A stretch of DNA of 7,263 bases from Clostridiales bacterium (GTDB lineage Bacteria > Bacillota > Clostridia > Caldicoprobacterales > UBA3941). The position numbers were made by a program, and so were the translations under genes. Location of the stretch: positions 1 to 7,263 of the forward strand of contig JAAYKZ010000495.1 of assembly GCA_012522165.1 (NCBI GenBank), given 5' to 3'. The notes beneath the pieces are model-generated. The model searched no databases. It was not told where the DNA came from and saw only the letters and a list, made by a program, of their open reading frames with translations. Positions 1-6,214 of this stretch are shown here, in pieces (positions within the stretch are counted from its first letter, which is position 1; every line of letters begins with the position of its first letter).

Positions 1-141
1 GATATAAATTCACACTGCCCTCGATGTCAGACCCCAGCTGACCTGTCTTTTGCTTGCGGGGGATGTGGCTGTCGCGGAGGAAATAAAAATGGCTGTTGCA
101 GTAAGGGTTGTTGTAATAGCCAAAAAGCAGAGTCGGTTTAA
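1..141 (+). CDS. C-terminal end of an unidentified cysteine-rich protein (partial, 5' end outside window)
   Basis: Frame 1 is open from the left edge to a TAA at 139-141, giving 46 residues with nine cysteines. The first four visible residue groups form a zinc-ribbon-like spacing, CPRC then nine residues then CGGC (Cys6, 9, 19, 22). A Gly/Cys/Asn tail follows with Cys24 and two Cys-Cys pairs (32-33 and 37-38). A metal-binding role (zinc or Fe-S) is an inference from spacing only. It is the only plus-strand gene here and runs convergently into the VOC gene, 17 bases from that gene's stop. Its last codons form the 5' arm of a terminator hairpin, which supports this strand and frame being real. 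I do not recognise the family: too little is visible, and the tail is low-complexity. Chance openness of 47 codons cannot be fully excluded, but the cysteine density and the terminator placed exactly at the stop argue for a real gene end. Confidence 0.66.
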   Translation, partial: DINSHCPRCQTPADLSFACGGCGCRGGNKNGCCSKGCCNSQKAESV

Positions 142-160
142 CCGACTCTGCTCTCTTTTT
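126..160. terminator. Bidirectional intrinsic terminator between convergent genes
   Basis: A perfect 10-bp GC-containing stem pairs 127-136 with 142-151 around the five-base loop TTTAA, and the A126/T152 pair extends it. On the plus strand it is followed by a T-rich run (152-160). On the minus strand it is followed by the complement of the A-run at 122-126, that is, five T. It can therefore stop both the cysteine-rich plus-strand gene and the minus-strand VOC gene. The plus-strand stop codon lies in the loop region, and the T-tract overlaps the VOC stop codon at 159-161. Confidence 0.88.
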
Positions 161-530
161 ATCTGTTTTGTGGAATTATTTCAATCCAGTATCCATCGGG
201 ATCTTCTATAAAGTAAATTCCCATATCTTTGTTTTCAAAGCAGATGCAACCCATTTCCTTGTGGTGATTATAGGCCGCCTCAAAATCATCTACTACAAAA
301 GCCAAATGAATCTCATTATCTTCTAGATCATAGGGTTCCTTTCTGTCCCTGAGGTATGTAAGCTCTACTTGATGCTCTGTGGTCCCATCCCCCATAAACA
401 CCAGGGTAAAGCTTCCATCCTCTGCTTCATTTCTTCTAATCTCTTCCAGACCCAATGCTTCCTTATAAAAAGCGATGCTTTTGTCCAAGTCTAAAACATT
501 AAAATTGGTGTGAGCAATCTTAAATTTCAT
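159..530 (-). CDS. VOC-family protein, glyoxalase I (lactoylglutathione lyase)-like
   Basis: The 123-residue protein is a single vicinal-oxygen-chelate unit of two beta-alpha-beta-beta-beta modules, close in length to bacterial glyoxalase I. Candidate metal ligands fall where glyoxalase I has them: His7, Glu56, His75 and Glu117. The family signatures SIAFYKEALGL near residues 18-28 and EDPDGYWIEI at 109-118 are present. Glyoxalase I isomerises the hemithioacetal of methylglyoxal and a thiol. The ligand set fits that activity, but VOC proteins also include dioxygenases and resistance proteins, so the substrate is open. It is presumably cytosolic, since there is no signal or membrane segment. 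The ATG start is supported by GGAAGGGAG (538-546), 7 bases upstream. The gene follows the metallo-beta-lactamase-fold gene by 18 bases and is probably co-transcribed with it. It ends at the bidirectional hairpin. Confidence 0.88.
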   Translation of the reverse strand: MKFKIAHTNFNVLDLDKSIAFYKEALGLEEIRRNEAEDGSFTLVFMGDGTTEHQVELTYLRDRKEPYDLEDNEIHLAFVVDDFEAAYNHHKEMGCICFENKDMGIYFIEDPDGYWIEIIPQNR

Positions 531-548
531 TTATATTCTCCCTTCCTA

Positions 549-1292
549 TTATTTTTTGTATACTATTTCTTGTCCCCTATGGGATAATTCTACTATTTGG
601 GTTGGCTGCAAAGCAAGCCTTTGAGCAAAAGTTTTAGTTATGTTATACTCATCCCCGAAATGCATAGGTATAAATAGTTTAGGCTTCAATGCTTTTATAA
701 AGTATTGGCCTCCCATATAATAGTATTCCTGCAACCTGGGATCCACTGGGAAAAAGGCTATATCCACTTTTTCATCCTTCATTTTATCCAATTCTACTAA
801 AAACTTATTCTCATCCTCCTCCAACTCCTCAGGAGTTGATTCATAGTACCAGTACCAGCAATTTAAATCCCCTGCATGAAAAATCCTAAATCCACCTATC
901 TCTACTATAAAGGATACCCCTAAATCAGTAGAACCATATGTTTTTACAAATATAGATTCATCCTGGTATTCTTGATAAGGATGCATACTATGATAATCCA
1001 TATCTAAAGGAGGCACATCTATATCAAAGCTAAGAAAATACTTAATATTGCTGTTGATCTTATTCCACTCAAAGATAATAGGATTGTAATGGTCCCCATG
1101 GCTATGAGATACGAAAACAAATATGTTCTCTGCTTCCTTTAAATCCTGGTGGGAAACAGTACCCTTATCTAACCCTCTAAGGCCTCCTTGTGGCTCATGG
1201 GAGTAATAATCAAAAATTAGCAGATTGTCTTTGATTTTTACCGCAAATCCACTATGGTATAAATAATATATCTTGGCTATATCCTGCATCAT
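549..1292 (-). CDS. MBL-fold metallo-hydrolase (UlaG/COG2220-like), substrate unknown
   Basis: This 247-residue protein carries the metallo-beta-lactamase signature HSHGDH at residues 63-68 (His63, His65, Asp67, His68). It also has HAGD (His139 to Asp142) and a C-terminal strand-His, IPMHFGD (His210), as in the UlaG-like branch. These residues would hold a one- or two-metal centre and hydrolyse an ester, lactone, thioester or phosphodiester; the substrate cannot be read from the sequence. No signal peptide is visible. The segment between HAGD and the last His is rich in Trp, Tyr and acidic residues (145-161). The first of two consecutive ATGs is taken as the start: GGGAAG lies about 10 bases upstream of it and 13 bases from the second, so either is possible. 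The neighbour 18 bases downstream is the glyoxalase-I-like gene. Because the glyoxalase II enzyme (GloB) also has this fold, a linked detoxification role is conceivable, but this is not a typical GloB sequence. Confidence 0.85.
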   Translation of the reverse strand: MMQDIAKIYYLYHSGFAVKIKDNLLIFDYYSHEPQGGLRGLDKGTVSHQDLKEAENIFVFVSHSHGDHYNPIIFEWNKINSNIKYFLSFDIDVPPLDMDYHSMHPYQEYQDESIFVKTYGSTDLGVSFIVEIGGFRIFHAGDLNCWYWYYESTPEELEEDENKFLVELDKMKDEKVDIAFFPVDPRLQEYYYMGGQYFIKALKPKLFIPMHFGDEYNITKTFAQRLALQPTQIVELSHRGQEIVYKK

Positions 1293-1381
1293 AAGATTTT
1301 CACTTCCCTACCAATAATTTTAATGTATAGAATTGAGCTGTCGGGATTAATCTATTGAGATAGTCCAAACCGTGGCTGCAT

Positions 1382-2062
1382 TTATTCTTTATATCTTTTA
1401 TACAGGTACTCATCAAATTCCGCTCTGCGCCTGTCACATCTTTCCCTTGTACAAAGCTGGCAGTTAATAAAATCTATATCAGAAGAAAAACGGATTCCTG
1501 ATACAGACTTCATAGGCAGCATCAAATAGCTATCCGTTAGTTCCACCCCTATTTTTTCATAGGGACTACCTAATAGAGTAAACAATTCTCGCTGTTGGCT
1601 TATGGGCCAGTCTTCAATTGAGCCAGGGTTCATATTGGATATAGGCCCTGGTTTAAAATTGGCTTCCATATGGATTTCAAAAGCCTCAACAGCCCTATCA
1701 AGAGCCATCTCCATTATCCTCTCCACCCAATACTCCTCTAACATATCATCTATGGATTCTGCCCATTCACTTAACTCCCGGCCGCAGGTACACACATAGG
1801 GAAAGATTCTATCTACTGAATCAAGATTAGCTCTTAAAATATGACTGCTGAATTTTACGCCATCTGCTACAATATAGTCCTTGCCCTTTACATCTATGAT
1901 GGCCTCCTTGTACATGGCCTTAGGCCTTCCAATTTCACTAGCAATTTGGGCTAGCCTTAAAACATTATCTATATATTCACTATCCCTATCCATGTGAAGT
2001 TTTTTAAGTAATTTGTCTATATCTACTTTAAAATTTATTGAGTCCAACACTATTATATTCAT
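1382..2062 (-). CDS. Stand-alone vitamin B12-dependent methionine synthase reactivation (AdoMet-binding) domain protein
   Basis: The 226-residue protein matches the C-terminal activation domain of MetH, which remethylates oxidised cob(II)alamin with S-adenosylmethionine and one electron. The recognisable stretch is residues 145-195: NPGSIEDWPISQQRELFTLLG aligns with MetH's D-x-x-E-K-x-x-I-W-E-L-L region, and VELTDSYLMLPMKSVSGIRF (173-192) aligns with MetH's KLTESFAMWPGASVSGWYF core. Here it is an independent protein rather than the end of a 1200-residue MetH, an arrangement known in anaerobes with split methionine synthases. Two cysteine motifs are additional to MetH: CTC at 91-93, and C-x2-C-x4-C at 201, 204 and 209 followed by Arg-rich residues. 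No homocysteine methyltransferase, corrinoid protein or folate enzyme is nearby, so its partner must be encoded elsewhere. The ATG start is preceded by AGGGGG (2074-2079), 11 bases upstream, a slightly long spacing. It lies 113 bases after the transporter gene and 89 bases before the MBL-fold gene. Confidence 0.9.
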   Translation of the reverse strand: MNIIVLDSINFKVDIDKLLKKLHMDRDSEYIDNVLRLAQIASEIGRPKAMYKEAIIDVKGKDYIVADGVKFSSHILRANLDSVDRIFPYVCTCGRELSEWAESIDDMLEEYWVERIMEMALDRAVEAFEIHMEANFKPGPISNMNPGSIEDWPISQQRELFTLLGSPYEKIGVELTDSYLMLPMKSVSGIRFSSDIDFINCQLCTRERCDRRRAEFDEYLYKRYKE

Positions 2063-2175
2063 ATTATTCAGAGCCCCCTATATTAGGAATTTGATTCCAT
2101 ATCCCTATTGATTTACTGGTTTAGTTTTATACATGAGTATATTAATAGTTATACATTAATCATTATTAATTGCCA

Positions 2176-3099
2176 TTAAATATCTACAAATTTCTGCCTT
2201 AAATATTTGCCTACATCCCTGCATTGACCTAAAAATTTCAGCTTTGTTTCAGCTGTGATAATACCTACTAATATTAATAAACATCCTAATATCATGCTAG
2301 GAGTAAAGACATCTCCAAGGAATATAACAGCAAATATGGACCCAAATACTGATTCAAGGCACAATATTATAGATGCATGGCTAGCTGGGGTATACCTCTG
2401 AGCTATGGTCTGGATAGAAAAAGCCAGCATGGTACTAAAAAATATCATATATAAAACTGAGCCATAGATGTCAGAGGGAAAAGCCTTTGGAATAGGCTCA
2501 AATATCAACGCACATATTAAAGACAAAACCGATGTGGTTAACATTTGTATTACAGATAATACTATGGTATCTACTTTCTTAGCATGATGGCCTAGTAGGG
2601 TTATATGGGCTGCAAAAAGCACAGCGCATATGAGAGTTAAAAAATCTCCTATATTTATAGACGTACTACCCTTTAATGTGAGAAAACCTATACCCACCAA
2701 GCACAGTATAGAAGCTAAGACAGAATATATATCCAATTTATCCTTATATAGTATCCATTCAATAAAAGGCACTATTACCACGTTAACACCTGTTAAAAAA
2801 GCCTGTTTTCCCGCTGTAGTATACTGTGCTCCTATTGTCTGAACTGCAGATCCTAGAAATAAAAATAAGCCTACAAATATTCCCATCTTTATATCCTGCT
2901 TCTTTACATTCTTAAATCTGCGCCAACAAAAAATTGAAATCAACAGGCCAGCAACCCCAAACCGCATAGCAATCATATAAAAGGGAGTAATACTGCCTAT
3001 GGCATCTTTAACTGCTACAAAGCCCCCACCCCATAAAAGAGCCACTAAAAATAATGCTAAATCTGCAGCAATTATTTGCTTATTTTTGTTCTTTAACAA
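2176..3099 (-). CDS. EamA/DMT-superfamily transporter, ten transmembrane helices
   Basis: This 307-residue integral membrane protein has about ten hydrophobic helices, near residues 10-30, 37-57, 72-90, 97-117, 124-142, 148-168, 178-200, 211-230, 240-260 and 267-284. They form two EamA repeats, the usual drug/metabolite transporter layout. Family hallmarks are WGGGFVAVK in helix 1, P-x6-RF at 39-47, and the A-S-H/E-S-V-F/LGD pattern at 239-263. Members export amino acids, nucleosides or small metabolites; the substrate here is not inferable. The C-terminal tail (285-307) is basic and probably cytoplasmic. The start is a TTG at 3097-3099. No upstream ATG gives a usable frame, and GAGGTGA (3104-3110) sits a few bases before it; starting later would remove helix 1. 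It follows the kinase gene by 85 bases on the same strand, so read-through is possible. Confidence 0.92.
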   Translation of the reverse strand: MLKNKNKQIIAADLALFLVALLWGGGFVAVKDAIGSITPFYMIAMRFGVAGLLISIFCWRRFKNVKKQDIKMGIFVGLFLFLGSAVQTIGAQYTTAGKQAFLTGVNVVIVPFIEWILYKDKLDIYSVLASILCLVGIGFLTLKGSTSINIGDFLTLICAVLFAAHITLLGHHAKKVDTIVLSVIQMLTTSVLSLICALIFEPIPKAFPSDIYGSVLYMIFFSTMLAFSIQTIAQRYTPASHASIILCLESVFGSIFAVIFLGDVFTPSMILGCLLILVGIITAETKLKFLGQCRDVGKYLRQKFVDI

Positions 3100-3103
3100 T
3101 TTT

Positions 3104-3110
3104 TCACCTC
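3104..3110 (-). promoter_or_regulatory. Ribosome-binding site fixing a TTG start (transporter gene)
   Basis: On the minus strand this reads GAGGTGA, with the AGGTG core five bases before the TTG at 3097-3099. An ATG immediately upstream of it is followed directly by a TGA in its own frame, so it cannot be the transporter start. Confidence 0.75.
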
Positions 3111-3167
3111 ATGCTGTAATGATTATTAGTATGAATCTTTATTCTCATTTATTGCATGTTCTACCAA

Positions 3168-3183
3168 ATGCTAAAACTAGCAT
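3168..3183. repeat. Short inverted repeat just after the kinase stop codon
   Basis: A perfect 6-bp inverted repeat (ATGCTA, four-base loop, TAGCAT) begins two bases beyond the kinase stop on the minus strand. There is no T-run after it on the minus strand, so it is not a convincing intrinsic terminator. It could be a weak 3' end stabiliser or chance. Confidence 0.35.
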
Positions 3184-3184
3184 A

Positions 3185-5278
3185 TCATTTCAACTCATCA
3201 TTTTCAATAATTTTATGACTTTTTATATCAAAGGTAAGCATAACCTTAAAAAGATCTCCATCTATCTCTATATCAAAATCTCCACCGCAGGATTGGGTAA
3301 AGCTTTGAGCTATAGCAAGCCCTAAACCTGATCCCTCGCTGGAACGCGCCTTATCTCCACGTACAAATCGCTCAATAATCTCCTCTTCATTGAAATTCAT
3401 TTCATAATTTGCAATGTTTTTTATGGTAACAGTGGCCTTTTTATCATCAGTTACTAGGTCAACATAAACCCTAGTACCTGCCAATGAATATTTCAGGGTA
3501 TTTTGAAAGAGGTTTAAAAATACCCGGTACAGCTTATTGCCATCGCTTATTATGGGAACTGGACTGTTTGGAATATTGACTTTAAATTTAAGCTGGGATT
3601 CTGATATACGATCATCCAAATCTGCCAATGTCTGTTCTATTAGCTTGCCTAGATCAATGGGCTTCTTCTCAAACTCCATTTCCCCGCTTGTAACTTTAGA
3701 TAAATCAAACAAGTCTTGAATAAGAATTTTCAATCTCTCAGATTTTTGTGCCAATATCTTTATATAGTCCTTGACATGAAGGGGTAACTCCTTTTCCTTC
3801 ATTAGTAAGTCCACATAGCTAATAATGGAAGTAAGGGGGGTTTTTAAGTCATGGGATATATTGGTAATAAATTCTACCTTCATCCGCTCACTTTTAATAC
3901 TTCTTTCTACGGCTTCTGTTATACCATCCTGGATGGTATTTAGATTTTCAGCCAAGCTAAAGAGGTCCCTATCTGGGCTTAACTGAAGTTTTGTGCTAGT
4001 ATCACCCTGTCTTATGCGTTCTGCTTGATCTATTATCTTTCCTAGATCATCTACGGTATTGGTGTATCTGCGTAGATATCTATAAAAGAGATAAACACCT
4101 AAAGCCATAAATACAACAGAGAATATAAACAAACTTCCCTCTCTATTAGCAACCATCATCAATAAAAATATTATGGTTAATACCACCAGCAATACTTCCA
4201 ATCCCGCCAGAGTATAAAACCTTAAAAGCAAGGCCTTTTGTAAGGGATGTCTATTTTCAAATTCTTTGTATTTCCTTATCAATGCACTAATAATATTATT
4301 GGTAAAAACACCAACACCATTGGTTCTGAAATCTATTCTTATTATATATAAGAGCCAAAAACTTGCTATAGCCAATAAAACTGTATAGACTAAGCTTAAT
4401 TGGAAAAAATGTTGGACTGTTAATAATATAATCAAGGAACCTATTAAAAGAACTGGTACTTTAAATTCAAAAAATATCTTTCCTAGAATTTTGCCCAGCA
4501 TATATTCAAATTCCTTTATATATCTCCGCTTTATTATAGACAATATTAACAGTCCAACACCTATAGCAAATACTGCAAAGCCCCCTATCAGCACCCATCT
4601 AACCACACCAGCCTGTCTTTGCAGGTCATAAAGGGAGCTATAACCATAAGGGTTTCCAACTATTCCCTTGTTTACTGCTAAGAGAATTTGACAATCCTGA
4701 ATATCATAGTAGATCTCTCGGTCTCCTGACCTTACCACATAGTCATTTGGACTTTCTAAATATGGCCTTAGTGCAGTATTTATATATTCCCTATCTGTAT
4801 AGATATCCAAAGGTTTACCATCTTTTTGTCCTATAAACTTCTCACCATTAAAATAGATATAAAAATCGTATTCCTCTGGTAAGGATATAGGGCCTTTTGT
4901 AGTAATACCAAGATCTATTGCTGAATTTGTAATAACCTTATTGGTCTTAGGATTTCTAGCAAAGTAGATCAAATTCTCCCCTTCATTTTCTAGCTCTGCC
5001 AAGTACATATCCGCAATTCGGCTATTTTCAGCCGTTGCACTTGAATGTAAATTATCAGTTTCTACCCTATCGGTTATATATCTGGCTAAGGTATCAAATT
5101 TAACGGCCATATTATGTTTAAATCTTTGAGTCTCCTTAATATCCCGGCCTAGCATCTCTAATTCAAAGCTGCTTAATACTGCTAATCCCCCAATTATACA
5201 TAAGCCTATTATATTAATCCCTAAAAAGAAACACAGCCAGAACTTGAAAGCTTTAGATTTTCTCGATTTTGTATCCAA
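3185..5278 (-). CDS. Membrane sensor histidine kinase with six predicted TM helices, HAMP, HisKA and HATPase domains
   Basis: This is a 697-residue sensor of a two-component system. Helix 1 (about 12-35) and helix 2 (226-249) bracket a roughly 190-residue extracytoplasmic domain that would sense the signal. Two further hydrophobic hairpins (about 273-313 and 351-399) make six membrane spans. A HAMP-like linker follows (about 400-462). The H-box is ITNISHDLKTPL, with phospho-acceptor His476. The N-box is at 589-598 (Asn589, Asn593) and the glycine-rich ATP lid at 648-654 (EGSGLGL). The usual D-x-G-x-G box is missing: the equivalent stretch is TIKNIANYEM (618-627), with Asn in place of the adenine-contacting Asp. 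I recall this variant in related Firmicute kinases, so it does not by itself imply inactivity. The TTG start at 5276-5278 is supported by AAAGGTGGTG (5286-5295) inside the regulator gene. The 26-base overlap with that gene indicates translational coupling. The ligand is unknown. Confidence 0.93.
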   Translation of the reverse strand: MDTKSRKSKAFKFWLCFFLGINIIGLCIIGGLAVLSSFELEMLGRDIKETQRFKHNMAVKFDTLARYITDRVETDNLHSSATAENSRIADMYLAELENEGENLIYFARNPKTNKVITNSAIDLGITTKGPISLPEEYDFYIYFNGEKFIGQKDGKPLDIYTDREYINTALRPYLESPNDYVVRSGDREIYYDIQDCQILLAVNKGIVGNPYGYSSLYDLQRQAGVVRWVLIGGFAVFAIGVGLLILSIIKRRYIKEFEYMLGKILGKIFFEFKVPVLLIGSLIILLTVQHFFQLSLVYTVLLAIASFWLLYIIRIDFRTNGVGVFTNNIISALIRKYKEFENRHPLQKALLLRFYTLAGLEVLLVVLTIIFLLMMVANREGSLFIFSVVFMALGVYLFYRYLRRYTNTVDDLGKIIDQAERIRQGDTSTKLQLSPDRDLFSLAENLNTIQDGITEAVERSIKSERMKVEFITNISHDLKTPLTSIISYVDLLMKEKELPLHVKDYIKILAQKSERLKILIQDLFDLSKVTSGEMEFEKKPIDLGKLIEQTLADLDDRISESQLKFKVNIPNSPVPIISDGNKLYRVFLNLFQNTLKYSLAGTRVYVDLVTDDKKATVTIKNIANYEMNFNEEEIIERFVRGDKARSSEGSGLGLAIAQSFTQSCGGDFDIEIDGDLFKVMLTFDIKSHKIIENDELK

Positions 5279-5957
5279 TGCCCCACACCACCTTTAAGTA
5301 TTCGGGCTCCCTTGGGTTTATCTCTATCTTTTCACGGATTCTACGAATATGCACCATCACCGTATTTTCTACACTATAGGCTACCTCTCCCCAAACTCGC
5401 TCATATATCTCCTCTGCCGGAAAGATGCGGCCCATGTTTTTCATAAGCAGCTCCACAATCTTGGTTTCAGTAGCCGTCAGCCTGACTGGACTCCCGTCTG
5501 CGGTTAAAGTGCGGGTTTCAGTATCAAAAGCTAACCTCCCAGTCCTTATCACTGTGTTATTCTTATCCTTCATATTTACATCTCCCAGGGTCATATACCT
5601 TCTAAGTTGGGATTTGACCCTGGCCATTAACTCCATGGGATTAAAAGGTTTAGTTACATAATCATCAGCTCCCATGGACAAGCCTAAAATCTTATCGGAA
5701 TCTTCCGACTTTGCTGACAAAATAATTATGGGAATATTCTTTTCCTGGCGAATTTTCATGGTGGCTGACAAACCGTCCAATCTAGGCATCATTATATCTA
5801 GGAGAATTAAATGAATATCCTGACTACATATAGCCTCAAGGGCCTGCATTCCATCATAAGCTTCTGCAACCCTGTAGCCTTCATTTTTTAGGTTTATGCT
5901 TATGGCCTTTACTATCTCCCTGTCATCATCAACCACTAATATACATGGAGTTTCCAA
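5253..5957 (-). CDS. OmpR/PhoB-family response regulator
   Basis: The 234-residue protein has an N-terminal receiver domain and a C-terminal winged-helix DNA-binding domain (about 135-234). In numbering from the chosen start, the acidic pocket is Asp10-Asp11, the phosphorylation site Asp54 (in LLDIMMPRLDG), the switch residue Ser81 and the conserved Lys103 (TKPF). The DNA-binding half shows LTATETKIVELLMKNMGRIF and the recognition segment VENTVMVHIRRIREKI, ending with the wing WGIGYKIEKI. The frame is open to an ATG at 6015-6017, but I place the start at the TTG at 5955-5957. AGAGGTGGGA lies 7 bases upstream, the protein then begins immediately before the first receiver strand, and the -10 box at 5992-5997 would put transcription start only about 7 bases from the alternative ATG at 5976-5978. 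Phosphorylated by the overlapping kinase, it probably regulates its own operon and unknown targets. Confidence 0.93.
   Translation of the reverse strand: METPCILVVDDDREIVKAISINLKNEGYRVAEAYDGMQALEAICSQDIHLILLDIMMPRLDGLSATMKIRQEKNIPIIILSAKSEDSDKILGLSMGADDYVTKPFNPMELMARVKSQLRRYMTLGDVNMKDKNNTVIRTGRLAFDTETRTLTADGSPVRLTATETKIVELLMKNMGRIFPAEEIYERVWGEVAYSVENTVMVHIRRIREKIEINPREPEYLKVVWGIGYKIEKI
5286..5295 (-). promoter_or_regulatory. Ribosome-binding site for the kinase, inside the regulator gene
   Basis: AAAGGTGGTG on the minus strand lies 7 bases before the TTG at 5276-5278 and within the last codons of the response regulator. It selects the TTG as kinase start and ties kinase translation to ribosomes finishing the regulator. 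Confidence 0.7.
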
Positions 5958-5962
5958 CCTTA

Positions 5963-5972
5963 TCCCACCTCT
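5963..5972 (-). promoter_or_regulatory. Ribosome-binding site that decides the regulator's TTG start
   Basis: AGAGGTGGGA on the minus strand, with its GAGGTGG core 7 bases before the TTG at 5955-5957. If the upstream ATG at 5976-5978 were used, this site would be translated as Arg-Gly-Gly-Ile, and that ATG has no ribosome-binding site of its own. Confidence 0.78.
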
Positions 5973-5991
5973 TTTCATAAAACATATAGTG

Positions 5992-6000
5992 ATTATAGCA
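5992..6000 (-). promoter_or_regulatory. Extended -10 promoter of the two-component operon
   Basis: The minus strand reads TGCTATAAT, a perfect TATAAT with the TGn extension of SigA-type extended -10 promoters. No good -35 hexamer sits 16-18 bases upstream, as is common for extended -10 or activated promoters. Predicted transcription start is near 5985, leaving a leader of about 28 bases that contains the ribosome-binding site. Confidence 0.65.
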
Positions 6001-6052
6001 TAGAAAAGATATAACAAACCATCTGCCCTAAACTTATCATAAATAAATTATC

Positions 6053-6092
6053 TTACAAAAACATTACTTTGTTTCTTACAAAATTCTTAAAT
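6053..6092. repeat. Phased TTAC-type direct repeats upstream of the regulator promoter
   Basis: On the plus strand, TTACAA (6053), TTACTT (6064), TTACAA (6076) and TTAAAT (6087) begin 11, 12 and 11 bases apart. The longer element TCTTACAAAA is exactly duplicated at 6051-6060 and 6074-6083. Helically phased hexamers of this kind are what OmpR-family regulators bind; Bacillus PhoP uses TT(A/C)ACA-like repeats on an 11-base pitch. They lie roughly 65-110 bases upstream of the predicted transcription start, compatible with autoregulation. The region is AT-rich, so chance similarity is a real alternative. Confidence 0.4.
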
Positions 6093-6159
6093 TAATTATT
6101 GTCCCAGTCCAATTACTATCACAAAATAAACATAATGACCATTTGAAAGAGCAAAATCA

Positions 6160-6203
6160 AAAAACCCTCTGAGCTTACGGCAAGATAAGTTCAAAGGGTT
6201 TTT
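6160..6203 (-). terminator. Intrinsic terminator after the dehydrogenase remnant (possibly bidirectional)
   Basis: An 18-bp stem pairs 6160-6177 with 6186-6203 around an eight-base loop, with one G-U wobble and one C-A mismatch. It contains a solid AGGG/CCCT core, and on the minus strand a run of T (complement of 6159-6164) ends the structure. It lies 11 bases beyond the stop codon of the dehydrogenase remnant and separates that unit from the two-component operon. Confidence 0.85.
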
Positions 6204-6214
6204 AGAATGCAAGA

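Noticed and set aside
1602..1799. Plus-strand open frame opposite the MetH reactivation gene
   Set aside because: It lies wholly within a well-supported gene on the other strand, with no recognisable motif; similar frames opposite the transporter, kinase and regulator genes were dropped for the same reason.
2086..2098. Small inverted repeat GGAAT-TTG-ATTCC
   Set aside because: A five-base stem with no T-run and no placement relative to a promoter; not distinguishable from chance.
2063..2175. Possible promoter or riboswitch upstream of the MetH reactivation gene
   Set aside because: The spacer is AT-rich with several TATA-like strings but no acceptable -35/-10 pair, and at 113 bases it is too short and shows no conserved core of a SAM or cobalamin riboswitch.
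5958..6017. N-terminal extension of the response regulator starting at an ATG near 6017 or 5978
   Set aside because: The extension overlaps the -10 promoter box and the ribosome-binding site, has no Shine-Dalgarno sequence of its own, and would place a hydrophobic segment before a receiver domain.
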